DNA of 64,000 nucleotides from Extibacter muris (GTDB lineage Bacteria; Bacillota; Clostridia; Lachnospirales; Lachnospiraceae): NCBI RefSeq assembly GCF_004345005.1, contig NZ_SMMX01000010.1, forward strand, positions 1 through 64,000. Reading direction: 5' to 3'. Positions 55,867-64,000 of the stretch are shown here, piece by piece; position 1 is the stretch's first letter; every line of letters starts with the position of its first letter. The notes beneath the pieces were generated by a model, which saw only the letters and a program-made list of their open reading frames with translations, ran no database searches and was not told the DNA's origin. The translations under genes were made by a program, and so were the position numbers.

Positions 55867-56928
55867 ATGAAGTTAAATGTAGATCTTGGTGATAAAAGCT
55901 ATCCTATATATATAGAAAATAATATACTGGACAGAGCTTCCGACTATATTGCGAAAGTATTCTCGGGCAGAAGGGTTATGATCATCTCAGACGATAATGT
56001 ATATCCCCTCTTTGGAGAGCGTTTAAAGAGGTCCTTATCCGGCAGCTTTGACTGTCACGAGCTGGTGCTGCCTCACGGCGAATCTACCAAAGCGTTCAAG
56101 ACACTTCCGGTTGTCTATTTGGCCCTGCTGAATGCCAGACTTACGCGCAGCGACCTGATTATCGCCCTTGGAGGCGGAGTTATCGGCGACCTTGCGGGGT
56201 TCGCCGCCGCTACATACTTAAGAGGCGTGAACCTCGTACAGATTCCCACCTCTCTGCTTGCACAGGTAGACTCATCTGTGGGCGGCAAAGTGGCTGTGGA
56301 TCTGCCTCAGGGCAAGAATCTTGCAGGTGCTTTTTACCAGCCTGCCCTCGTGCTGATAGATCCTCTTGTGCTCGATACCCTGGATGAACGATTTATCAAC
56401 GATGGCATGGGAGAGGTTATCAAATACGGCTGCATCCGGGATGCAGGCCTGTTTCATACCTTGGAGACACACAGCTCTTTTGCAGATCTGAAAGAAGAGC
56501 TGCCTGCCATCATCAGCAGCTGTGTAGATATCAAACGGAACGTCGTGGAACATGATCAGTTTGATACCGGTGAACGTATGCTCTTGAACTTCGGCCATAC
56601 GCTGGCACATACGATTGAGCAATACCACAATTATCGACGTGAAAGCCATGGGGAGGCAGTCGCCATAGGCATGTACCAGATTACGAAGCTATCGGAAGAG
56701 CAGTGCCTGACCGCTCCCGGCAATGCCGGAAGGATCCTTGAGCTTCTGAAGCAGTACCGTCTTCCTTACGAGTGCGGCATACCCCTGAGGGAACTCACGG
56801 AGGTAATCGAGCTGGACAAGAAGAACCTGAACGGCCGCCTGAACATTGTCCTTCTCCGGGAAATCGGCAACAGTTATGTTCATCCGACGACCATCGATTT
56901 TTTCAAACGTAACTTGCGGACCATATAA
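55867..56928 (+). CDS. aroB: 3-dehydroquinate synthase
   Basis: AroB converts DAHP to 3-dehydroquinate with NAD and zinc. ALGGGVIGDLAGFAAATYL is the nucleotide-binding signature; zinc ligands lie in NDGMGEVIKYGCI, NFGHTLAHTIE and ESHGEAVAIGMY. The start ATG at 55867 has CGGAG 7 bases upstream and gives 353 residues. A longer frame starting inside aroF is not supported. The gene follows aroF after 31 bases. Confidence 0.95.
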   Translation: MKLNVDLGDKSYPIYIENNILDRASDYIAKVFSGRRVMIISDDNVYPLFGERLKRSLSGSFDCHELVLPHGESTKAFKTLPVVYLALLNARLTRSDLIIALGGGVIGDLAGFAAATYLRGVNLVQIPTSLLAQVDSSVGGKVAVDLPQGKNLAGAFYQPALVLIDPLVLDTLDERFINDGMGEVIKYGCIRDAGLFHTLETHSSFADLKEELPAIISSCVDIKRNVVEHDQFDTGERMLLNFGHTLAHTIEQYHNYRRESHGEAVAIGMYQITKLSEEQCLTAPGNAGRILELLKQYRLPYECGIPLRELTEVIELDKKNLNGRLNIVLLREIGNSYVHPTTIDFFKRNLRTI

Positions 56929-56950
56929 ACCATATCTGGAGGTAGATATC

Positions 56951-57694
56951 ATGAGATTAGAAGGAAAGATTGCAATTGTAACAGGAGCCGGAAAAGGAAT
57001 CGGCAGAGACGCGGCACTTGCCATAGCAGCAGAAGGCGCAACCGTTGCCGCTGTAGCAAGAACACAGTCCGATCTGGATGAGACGGTACGGATGATAGAA
57101 GAAAAAGGCGGGAAGGCCATCGCGCTCTCCAGGGACCTCACGGTCGGAGAGCAGGTACAGTCTATGGTCGACACTGTCGTAGACCAGTTCGGCGCAATAG
57201 ATATCCTGGTCAACAATGCAGGCGGATACCCTAAGGAAATATACAATAATATTGAACATCAGGCAATCAAAATATGGGAATGGTCGGAAGAGCAGTGGGA
57301 CCAGATTATAAAGACGAACCTGCGCATTCCATTCCTCTGTATCAATAAAGTCGTTCCCGTCATGATAAAGCAGCGCAGTGGAGATATCGTAAGCGTATCT
57401 TCCCGCATGGGGCGTATCGCTTCTCAGATGGGAGCATATGCCGTCGCCAAAGGCGGAATCATCACCATGACTAAGACGACCGCAATCCAGACACAGGAAT
57501 ACGGCATAAGAGCCAACGCCGTATCACCAGGAATCGTAGACACGCCGGGACAAAGGGTCTACAATCACTCCGTCGGCCAGGATGACGCTAAGATGGGGCG
57601 TTCCGAAGATGTGGCAAAGGCTATCGTATACCTGCTCTGTGATGCTCCTGCAGTCATGACAGGCCAGTCCATCGATCTGTTCACCACTTTATAA
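56951..57694 (+). CDS. short-chain dehydrogenase/reductase
   Basis: This 247-residue SDR of the classical type has the NADP/NAD loop VTGAGKGIGRDAALAIAAEG, NNAGG structural motif, and catalytic Ser-Tyr-Lys in VSSRMGRIASQMGAYAVAK (YxxxK). RANAVSPGIVDTPG gives the PG turn. The start ATG at 56951 has GGAGGT 7 bases upstream. It lies 22 bases after aroB in the same operon, which suggests, without proof, a quinate/shikimate-type substrate. Confidence 0.88.
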   Translation: MRLEGKIAIVTGAGKGIGRDAALAIAAEGATVAAVARTQSDLDETVRMIEEKGGKAIALSRDLTVGEQVQSMVDTVVDQFGAIDILVNNAGGYPKEIYNNIEHQAIKIWEWSEEQWDQIIKTNLRIPFLCINKVVPVMIKQRSGDIVSVSSRMGRIASQMGAYAVAKGGIITMTKTTAIQTQEYGIRANAVSPGIVDTPGQRVYNHSVGQDDAKMGRSEDVAKAIVYLLCDAPAVMTGQSIDLFTTL

Positions 57695-57727
57695 TCTTGC
57701 AGCACGAACAAAGAATTATAGAAATAA

Positions 57728-57760
57728 GCCGGGGCGGTCTTACACCATACCCCGGCTTTT
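57728..57760. terminator. bidirectional terminator between the aro operon and the M24-like gene
   Basis: GCCGGGG and CCCCGGC form a 7-bp GC stem followed by TTTTCT on the plus strand and, after the other arm, TTATTTC on the minus strand. It separates convergent transcription units. Confidence 0.8.
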
Positions 57761-57770
57761 CTCTCCCTGT

Positions 57771-58598
57771 TTATCGTACCCATATGTCCGGCAGCTTTAT
57801 GATATCCCCGCCTTCTGTACGGTATGCCTTCTCCGGCCATTCCCCGGTCATGGACAGAATCTCCTGCCTGCGTCCCGTATTCATCACAAGTTCAGCGGAC
57901 TTGGCCCCGCTCACCGTCACATACCACACATATGCCTGGCCGGAAGTCATGTACCTGTTATCATCGTACAGAACAGAGGCATCCGACAGCATATAGCCGA
58001 CCGGCGCTCCGTGGCCGTGTTTCATCCATTCCTGTCCGTAGCCAAGTTGACGGTACCACGCCTCTACGCCATAATCCGCACACGCGTGGAGCACTTCCGC
58101 CTTTATCTCATTCTCCGTCATCCCCTGCCTCATACGCTTTGCAGTACGGGCCATGATCACATCGGTCAGCCTTCCAAGTTCTCTGTAACGTCCTATTTCC
58201 GTCTCCGTCATCGGATATTCCAGCTCATATATGGCCGCCGTGTCACACATACAGCCCGTAAGAGGGATGTCGGACAATGCCCTTCTCCCTTCCAGCAGGC
58301 TCCCTATATATGACTCTATTCCCGCGGATTTCCAGTCAAGCGTATGGAAGGTAAAGCCGATCCCTTTGAGGAGCTCTTCCTCTGCTTTGCCTGCATCGGC
58401 ACGCAGGGCCACGGCAGCCCTCTCCTTCCGCGTGACCATGAGATAGACGAACCCGTTCTCCTGATTCAATATGACACTGCTTTCGCCTCCTCCGGTGAGC
58501 CAGGCAAAGTTGTCTCTCCTTGCAATTACGAGGGCTTCTGCCTGCCGTCTGTCAAGAAGCGCTCCTATCCTCTCCAGCTTGATGTCAAAATCTGTCAT
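57771..58598 (-). CDS. M24-family (aminopeptidase P-like) protein, apparently shortened
   Basis: This 275-residue protein starts at the ATG at 58598 (AAGGAG 8 bases upstream), sharing ATGA with the isomerase stop. It has the creatinase-type N-domain (ALVIARRDNFAWLTGGGESS) and part of the pita-bread domain (RMRQGMTENEIKAEVLHACA, YMTSGQAYVWYVTVSGAKSAE). Relatives are about 370 residues; a central block between HACADYGVE and AWYRQLGYG appears missing, and the usual metal-ligand Asp/His/Glu set is not seen. It is probably non-catalytic or decaying. It was coupled to the adjoining sugar-isomerase gene. Confidence 0.6.
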   Translation of the reverse strand: MTDFDIKLERIGALLDRRQAEALVIARRDNFAWLTGGGESSVILNQENGFVYLMVTRKERAAVALRADAGKAEEELLKGIGFTFHTLDWKSAGIESYIGSLLEGRRALSDIPLTGCMCDTAAIYELEYPMTETEIGRYRELGRLTDVIMARTAKRMRQGMTENEIKAEVLHACADYGVEAWYRQLGYGQEWMKHGHGAPVGYMLSDASVLYDDNRYMTSGQAYVWYVTVSGAKSAELVMNTGRRQEILSMTGEWPEKAYRTEGGDIIKLPDIWVR

Positions 58599-58786
58599 CT
58601 TATGGCTCCTTTTCCGTGATGGCAATAGACGTCCACGCCCATATATTTTCCCAGCGCCTCTGCAAGCACATCGGCAGAATGCCCACGGTTCATAGCTACA
58701 TGGTGCTCGAATCCGTTGCTGCAGATGTAATCCATCAGGGGCTGGAGGCCGGGAAAACCTCTCAGAAAGTCTGTCTGTCCATTCGG
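58595..58786 (-). pseudogene. L-fucose/arabinose isomerase-family protein, C-terminal fragment
   Basis: The frame reads TDFLRGFPGLQPLMDYICSN, GFEHHVAMNRGHSADVLAEA and LGKYMGVDVYCHHGK, the C-terminal end of the fucose-isomerase-like (COG2407) family. About 60 residues remain of a normal 450 or more; sequence beyond about 58786 belongs to the IS110 element. Its stop overlaps the start of the M24-like gene by four bases, so they once formed an operon. Confidence 0.6.
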
Positions 58787-60118
58787 TGGTGATTTATGGT
58801 TTGGCTGGTTGGAAAGCCTCAGGCTATACCTGTATAAGCCGCTAATTTGTGTATCCACCTAATGGGAATGGATGCCTGCCGAAAAGGATTTTTATCATGC
58901 ATTACAAAAGATTGCTTACACTGATTGACAGCATTTCTTCATACCTCTCCGTGGGGCTTGATATTGGCGCTTATTTTACCTGGATGTCGATTGCGCTCCC
59001 CAATGGCTCTTTTGTCGGGAAGCCCTTTAAGATCATCCATTCCGACCCCCGGTCCAGGGACCTCGCTGTCACAAAAATAAAGGAAGCCCAAGAGGCGTAT
59101 TCTCTCAAAAGCCGCTGCTTCCTTGAGTCTACCGGAATCTACCATATCCCGCTCCTGTGCTTCCTTCGTGATAAGGGGTTTGACTGCTCCGTGATCAATC
59201 CTATCATCACTAAGAATAGCACAAGTATCAACATAAGGAAACTGCATAATGATAAATTTGACCCTAAAAAGGCGGCCCTTGTTGGTCTGAACGTTTCCCT
59301 TAAGACCTCCATCCTCCCCGAGGATTCTGTCGTTGACCTGAGAAACCTGGTTCGTGATTATTACTATTTCAAGGATCTCCCGTCTGCTGTCACCCTGAAG
59401 CTCACTGCGGAACTCAAGGTATCTTTTCCCGCTTATGCTAAGGTTTTCAGCAAAGTCACCACCCAGTCTTCCTTAAAGCTGCTAAGCGCTTATCCTCTTG
59501 CGGAAGACATGCTTGCCGCTTCCAAAGATGAGATTGTAGATATCATCCGCAGCACAGCACGTTTTGGAGAAGCCTACGCCCTGCGTAAATACGAGGCGAT
59601 CATCGCTGCTGCTCAGGATGCCGCTGTTTTTGGGCGGGCACTCTCCAGCAACGCTGTCCGCATCCGCCTTTACATTGATATTTATCTGGAATACCAGAAG
59701 CATCTGGCCGCACTCAATAATGTGAAGATTAACAAAGGGAGCGGCACGCCGGTGAATCCCGTGGTCTATGATTATTACACCCGGAAATGCTCCGGCAAGA
59801 AAAAGACTGTGTCAATGGGAACCGTCATGCACAAGATCTGTAACATCATCTTTGCCATGCTTCGGGATAACAAACCGTTTGAGGTAATCACTCCGGAAGA
59901 ACACTGCCGGCGATTTGCAGCAGAGCATCCCGAAAAAGCCGGAAAAGCAGCGTAACCAACACAGCGGTCTGGATATTCAGCTTCTGACCACTCCTGATTT
60001 GGGAATGGTCTGTTAAGGTTACCCTTTTTGCCTTATTGTAATAAATTTAACTTTTTTCATATTACCTCTTGACATTTCTTAGCTGGACTTGTATTCTTTT
60101 GGGCCGCGCACCGGCAGT
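58787..60118 (+). mobile_element. IS110-type element remnant replacing the middle of a sugar-uptake operon
   Basis: This interval carries a shortened IS110 transposase gene and short non-coding flanks. On its left is the tail of an isomerase gene and on its right the truncated end of a sugar-binding lipoprotein gene, both on the minus strand. The permease, ATPase and most of the isomerase expected between them are missing, so the element marks a deletion. Borders are approximate (about 20 bases). The 163 bases behind the transposase contain only a small GACCA/TGGTC stem. Confidence 0.55.
58897..59955 (+). pseudogene. IS110-family transposase lacking the catalytic Tnp block
   Basis: From the ATG at 58897 (AAAAGGA 8 bases upstream) 352 residues are encoded. 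The N-terminal DEDD-type domain is present (VGLDIGAYFTWMSIALPNG, FLESTGIYHIPLLCFLRD, NDKFDPKKAALVGLNV), then the coiled-coil linker (DIYLEYQKHLAALNNVK). The expected IPGI...AEIGD...YAG-SPSxYQSG block with the catalytic Ser is absent; the chain jumps to KGSGTPVNPVVYDYYTRKC and the normal end DNKPFEVITPEEH. I infer an in-frame internal deletion that should abolish recombination. Confidence 0.75.
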
Positions 60119-60700
60119 TCACTGCCAGGCGTAGAATCCGTTCTTACGTTCTATCGCGTTCGGGTCGCCAAGATCACCAACGAGTATACAAGGTGTCAGC
60201 TTCTTTTCGGTCTCGTCGAATTTTGCCTTCGCCTGTTCTACCATGTAATCCACTGTGGCCTCCGCTGTCGTGGCATTATCACACACTACTGTGATGTTGC
60301 TGCCTTCGTCGGATGTCGGCGGACGGTTGAAGATGACGATTGGGACTTCAGACTCATTTGCTGCCGTGGTAACTGTCACAGCCGTGTCTCCGTCTACCGG
60401 TATCATGATGATTCCGTCAATATCCTGTTTAAGCGCGTCATTGACCTGTTCCAGCTGTTTGTTCGCATCCCCCTGGCAGTTCAGCTCAATCACTTTGTAG
60501 CCTTCATCTTTCAGCGTGTCCGTGATAATCTCATGGGCCGCCACCCAGAATTCTGTTTCCAGGTCTTCGAAGCTGAAAGCAATCGTGAGATCCTTGCTGC
60601 CGCCGTCGCCGCTGTCTTTGGCTTCCTCCTTGTCGGCACATCCCACAAGGAGCGCTGCCATCATTGCCACTGCAAGCAGCACGCTCAACAATTTCTTCAT
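60119..60700 (-). pseudogene. sugar ABC transporter substrate-binding lipoprotein, C-terminally truncated
   Basis: The frame starts with a lipoprotein signal (LLSVLLAVAMMAALLVGCAD) and continues as an RbsB-type periplasmic-binding protein: DLTIAFSFEDLETEFWV, QVNDALKQDIDGIIMIPVDG and ILVGDLGDPNAIERKNGF. It stops at YAWQ after 193 residues; complete family members have about 330. The second lobe is missing, so sugar binding is unlikely. The break coincides with the IS110-type remnant. Confidence 0.8.
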
Positions 60701-60751
60701 AACATTTCCCTCCGTTTTCTTTAGAATTGTTTGTTGTGATTAGAGTATAAG

Positions 60752-60785
60752 AAAAAGAGACGTCATGTAACAGACGTCTCTTTTT
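60752..60785. terminator. bidirectional terminator between yeiH-like gene and lipoprotein remnant
   Basis: AAAAAGAGACGTC and GACGTCTCTTTTT form a perfect 13-bp stem with A- and T-rich arms, typical of a two-way intrinsic terminator. It lies 72 bases past the stop of the exporter gene and about 50 bases before the lipoprotein start. Confidence 0.85.
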
Positions 60786-60857
60786 AGATTATACGGCGGA
60801 ATTTTTTAGTTTGCTGCTTTTCCCCGGGAGGGACACGGTCCCACGGTACGAAATCCT

Positions 60858-61889
60858 TTACCACAGGCCAAGAAAATGCTGCATCAGCAGGCTTACAGCC
60901 GTGATGCCAACCCAGCATGCCATTCCCATCAGAATCGGCTTGCCCCCGGTCCTGACCAGCTTGAAGATATTCGTATTCAGGCCGATAGCTGCCATCGCCA
61001 TGATGATGAAGAACTTGGACAGTTCTTTCAGCGGCGTGAATACCTCGGCAGAGATACCTACGCTTAGAGCCACGGTTGTGATAATTGACGCTCCGATAAA
61101 GTACAGGATGAAGAAGGGGAATACCTGCTTCAGGGATACCTGCCCTGCTGCCTCTTTTTCAGCCTTACGCGTTCGGATGAACGCCAGTACGAGCGTGATC
61201 GGGATAATGGCCAGCGTCCTTGTCAACTTGACGGTTACTGCCTTGTCCAAAGTGGCGCTGCCGAGGCCAAACATGCTGTCCCAGGTAGAAGCGGCGGCGG
61301 TGACAGACGATGTGTCATTGACCGCGGTACCGGCAAAGATGCCAAATCCCTCCCCGGAATGCGTGGAGAATCCAAGTACCGTTCCAAGCATCGGAAACAG
61401 CACCGCCGCCAGGACATTGAAGAAGAATATGACGGATATGGCCTGTGCCACTTCTTCATCGTCCGCGTCAATAACAGGTGCCGTCGCCGCGATAGCGGAG
61501 CCTCCGCATATAGAGGAACCCACTCCGACCAGCGTAGATATCTTTCCCGGTATATGCATCGCCCTGTGCAGCACATATGCAATGATGAGCGACGTTGATA
61601 TGGTGACGATGATGATTGGCAGCGACTGCCTTCCTGTTTCCAGAATGACGTTCAAGTTAAGGCCAAAGCCTAACAGGACAACCGCATATTGCAGAATCTT
61701 TTTGGATGTAAATTTGATTCCGCTCTCCAGCTTCCCTTTTTCCTTTATAAATAGTGTAATAACCATGCCTGCCAGTATCGCTATGACCGGTCCCCCGATA
61801 ACCGGAAACTGCTTTCCCAGCAGCATGGACGGCACAGCTATGGCGATACACAGGAGCATCCCTTGCCAGTTCTTCTTTATAAATTCCAT
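60858..61889 (-). CDS. YeiH/UPF0324-family putative sulfate exporter
   Basis: This 343-residue protein has about ten membrane helices and the family motifs [38 protein letters not shown] and [15 protein letters not shown]. Members are proposed to export sulfate, sulfite or similar anions such as 2-oxo or sulfonate products; the substrate here is unknown. It is divergent from a LysR regulator gene at 62066, the same arrangement as yeiH-yeiE/cysL-type pairs. Confidence 0.88.
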   Translation of the reverse strand: MEFIKKNWQGMLLCIAIAVPSMLLGKQFPVIGGPVIAILAGMVITLFIKEKGKLESGIKFTSKKILQYAVVLLGFGLNLNVILETGRQSLPIIIVTISTSLIIAYVLHRAMHIPGKISTLVGVGSSICGGSAIAATAPVIDADDEEVAQAISVIFFFNVLAAVLFPMLGTVLGFSTHSGEGFGIFAGTAVNDTSSVTAAASTWDSMFGLGSATLDKAVTVKLTRTLAIIPITLVLAFIRTRKAEKEAAGQVSLKQVFPFFILYFIGASIITTVALSVGISAEVFTPLKELSKFFIIMAMAAIGLNTNIFKLVRTGGKPILMGMACWVGITAVSLLMQHFLGLW

Positions 61890-61979
61890 CTCATTTCCTC
61901 CAGAATCTTCTTCTTACGCAACATGAAAATAATACCATCGAATCACCATAATGTAAAATTATAATTATTTATTTTTTCA

Positions 61980-61994
61980 TAAGCATATGTTATC
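61980..61994. promoter_or_regulatory. LysR-type operator candidate
   Basis: ATAAGCATATGTTAT is a near-perfect palindrome that fits the T-N11-A LysR box. It lies in the 176-bp region between the divergent exporter and LysR genes. Confidence 0.45.
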
Positions 61995-62065
61995 ATTATA
62001 CCATACTTATCGAACTTCTAATGTTCAATAACTATAATAACGCTGTCACTTCAAAGGAGAATCCT

Positions 62066-62947
62066 ATGCTGGACAACAGAACCGAGACCTTCCTAACCGT
62101 CTGCCGGGAGATGAGCTTTACAAAAGCCGCCAGAGCGCTTCACATATCACAGCCCGCCGTGTCTCAGCACATACAGTATCTTGAGGACTACTACGGGACA
62201 AAGCTTTTTCATTTTGAAGGAAAGAAGATCTGTCTCACAGACGCGGGGCTTCTGCTCCAGAAGTCCTTCAACTCGCTTCGGAATAATGAAATATATCTGA
62301 AGGAACAGATCGCGATGCTCAAGAACAAAAGAAACACGCTCCGCTTCGGCGCGACGCTGACCGTCGGTGAATACATGATATCCGGGCCACTGATCCACTA
62401 TCTGAAGTCTCATCCTGATTCGGACGTCACCGTCACGGTAGCCAACACGAAGAAGCTGCTAAGCAGCCTTGACAACGGTGAGATTGATTTCGCGCTGCTC
62501 GAAGGCAACTTCCCGCACACTTCTTACAGGCACCGCGCCTACCGCCAGGAACAGTTTATCCCGGTCTGCTGCCAGAGCCACGTCTTTGCCCATCCTCCCG
62601 CGGCGCTGCACGACCTGACGGCAGAAAGCCTCATTATCCGGGAACCTGGCTCCGGCACACGTATGATTATGGAACAGGCGCTGGAAGACGCGGATATCGC
62701 CCTGAAAGATTTTGCCAATATCATCACTATCGGTAATATGAATACGATAAAAGAACTAGTGACCGCAGACTGCGGCATAACGTTCCTGTACAAGACAGCC
62801 GTAAAAAAAGAGCTGGCGGACGGCATTCTAAGAGAAATAGAATTGCCATCCCCCGGCATCACACATGAAATATCGATCGTATGGAAAAAAAATAACCTCT
62901 TCGACGCTTCATTGGAACAGCTGTTTGAAGAGCTCTTCCTAACTTGA
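62066..62947 (+). CDS. LysR-family transcriptional regulator
   Basis: This 293-residue regulator has the N-terminal winged helix-turn-helix FLTVCREMSFTKAARALHIS followed by QPAVSQHIQYLEDYYGTKLF. Its C-terminal effector domain (GATLTVGEYMISGPLIHYL, LEGNFPHTSYRHRAY, REPGSGTRMIMEQAL) is of the CysB/CysL-like type. The ATG at 62066 has AAAGGAG 6 bases upstream; an earlier in-frame ATG lacks one. It probably controls the divergent YeiH-type exporter. Its stop abuts the atpC stop on the other strand with no gap. Confidence 0.9.
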   Translation: MLDNRTETFLTVCREMSFTKAARALHISQPAVSQHIQYLEDYYGTKLFHFEGKKICLTDAGLLLQKSFNSLRNNEIYLKEQIAMLKNKRNTLRFGATLTVGEYMISGPLIHYLKSHPDSDVTVTVANTKKLLSSLDNGEIDFALLEGNFPHTSYRHRAYRQEQFIPVCCQSHVFAHPPAALHDLTAESLIIREPGSGTRMIMEQALEDADIALKDFANIITIGNMNTIKELVTADCGITFLYKTAVKKELADGILREIELPSPGITHEISIVWKKNNLFDASLEQLFEELFLT

Positions 62948-63364
62948 TCAGATGTATTTTTTTCCGTGCTCCGACGCCTGCAGACGCGTCATCGCCCTTG
63001 CAAGAGAAGCCTGCGACAGATGGTACTCCTGTATGCTCTGCTTCTGCCTCAGGCGTTCCCTGGCTCGCTCTTTCGCCTCCCTGGCGCGCAGCACATCGAT
63101 ATCTTCCGGACGCTCTGCGGAGTTGACCAGGATAGAGACGCGGTTGTTCATTATCTCCGCGAACCCTTTGGATACGACTGCCTCGATCCATTCCCCTTCC
63201 TTCGTCTGCAGCCTAAGTTTGCCGATTTCTACTGCCACCACCATATTCTCATGATGGGCAAGCACCCCCATCTGCCCTTCGGGTGTAGGAAGGATAACGG
63301 TCTGGCAGCGGCCCTCGAAAAAGACTTTGTCACTGCATATGATCTTCACGAAAAATGTATTCAT
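62948..63364 (-). CDS. atpC: F-type ATP synthase epsilon subunit
   Basis: This 138-residue F1 subunit has the N-terminal beta-sandwich (FFVKIICSDKVFFEGRCQTV, TPEGQMGVLAHHENMVVAV) and a helical C-terminal hairpin (REAKERARERLRQKQSIQE) that inhibits hydrolysis. It follows atpD by 6 bases and ends the F-type operon, whose remaining genes lie beyond the right edge. Confidence 0.94.
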   Translation of the reverse strand: MNTFFVKIICSDKVFFEGRCQTVILPTPEGQMGVLAHHENMVVAVEIGKLRLQTKEGEWIEAVVSKGFAEIMNNRVSILVNSAERPEDIDVLRAREAKERARERLRQKQSIQEYHLSQASLARAMTRLQASEHGKKYI

Positions 63365-63370
63365 GTTCTC

Positions 63371-64000
<630 letters not shown>

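Noticed and set aside
60811-61926. 371-codon plus-strand open frame opposite the YeiH-like gene
   Set aside because: It mirrors a hydrophobic membrane protein gene on the other strand, and its translation has no recognisable domain.

Overview
The window looks like the chromosome of a gut-type Lachnospiraceae bacterium (Clostridium cluster XIVa, in the broad neighbourhood of [Clostridium] scindens or C. hylemonae). This placement is an inference from gene content: a complete V-type ATPase operon next to the end of an F-type atp operon, a class-I SAM riboswitch before metK, a long Bacillus/Clostridium-type SRP RNA with an Alu domain, Lachnospiraceae-type proteins that I place from memory in DUF6145 and DUF6128, and AGGAG-type ribosome binding sites throughout. 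Nearly all intact genes lie on the minus strand.

Region 1 (1-9.1 kb) is accessory and heavily decayed. It holds the start of an IS1182-like transposase, remains of group II intron(s) sitting directly behind a terminator hairpin, the C-terminus of a tyrosine integrase, an IS3 orfA end, and Tn916-type Orf7 (sigma, intact) and Orf8 (broken) genes. At its right end are ParA, DUF6075-like and DUF3970-like remnants. These conjugative-element scraps bracket an intact metNIQ-type ABC importer plus a uroporphyrinogen-decarboxylase-family (corrinoid methyltransferase type) gene. Between them lie short chimeric pseudogenes in which pieces of two unrelated genes are joined.

Region 2 (9.2-28.4 kb) is core genome: lysS, greA, dusB, coaX, a DUF6145 gene, birA, an unusual continuous patatin-ornithine carbamoyltransferase frame, a stomatin/NfeD pair, an rRNA methyltransferase, KtrA/KtrB potassium uptake with an adjoining two-component system, metK with its SAM-I riboswitch, an OFA-type transporter, murA and aroK.

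Region 3 (28.5-37.8 kb) is a nine-gene V-type ATPase operon (stalk subunit G/H, then I-K-E-C-F-A-B-D). The ring subunit carries the residues expected for sodium binding. A 90-bp tandem repeat sits between ntpB and ntpD, and a run of palindromes follows the operon terminator.

Region 4 (38-54.6 kb) is mixed housekeeping and family-specific genes: trmL, a HypE/AIR-synthase relative, a VanW protein, nth, a B12-binding radical SAM protein, an SGNH hydrolase, tadA, dgt, a GH2 enzyme and a phosphopantetheinyl transferase. It also has an apparently complete IS110 element with a candidate bridge RNA, the SRP RNA, and a broken methyltransferase gene. A hairpin repeat occurs twice (38.7 and 48.2 kb).

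Region 5 (54.7-64 kb) starts with a plus-strand aroF-aroB-SDR operon. A wrecked sugar-uptake locus follows: a shortened M24-like gene, an isomerase tail, an IS110 transposase that has lost its catalytic C-terminal block, and a truncated sugar-binding lipoprotein. The window ends with a divergent yeiH-like exporter/LysR pair and the atpC/atpD end of an F-type ATPase operon.

No tRNA, rRNA or CRISPR array was recognised. All family assignments come from reading sequence and motifs, not from database searches.
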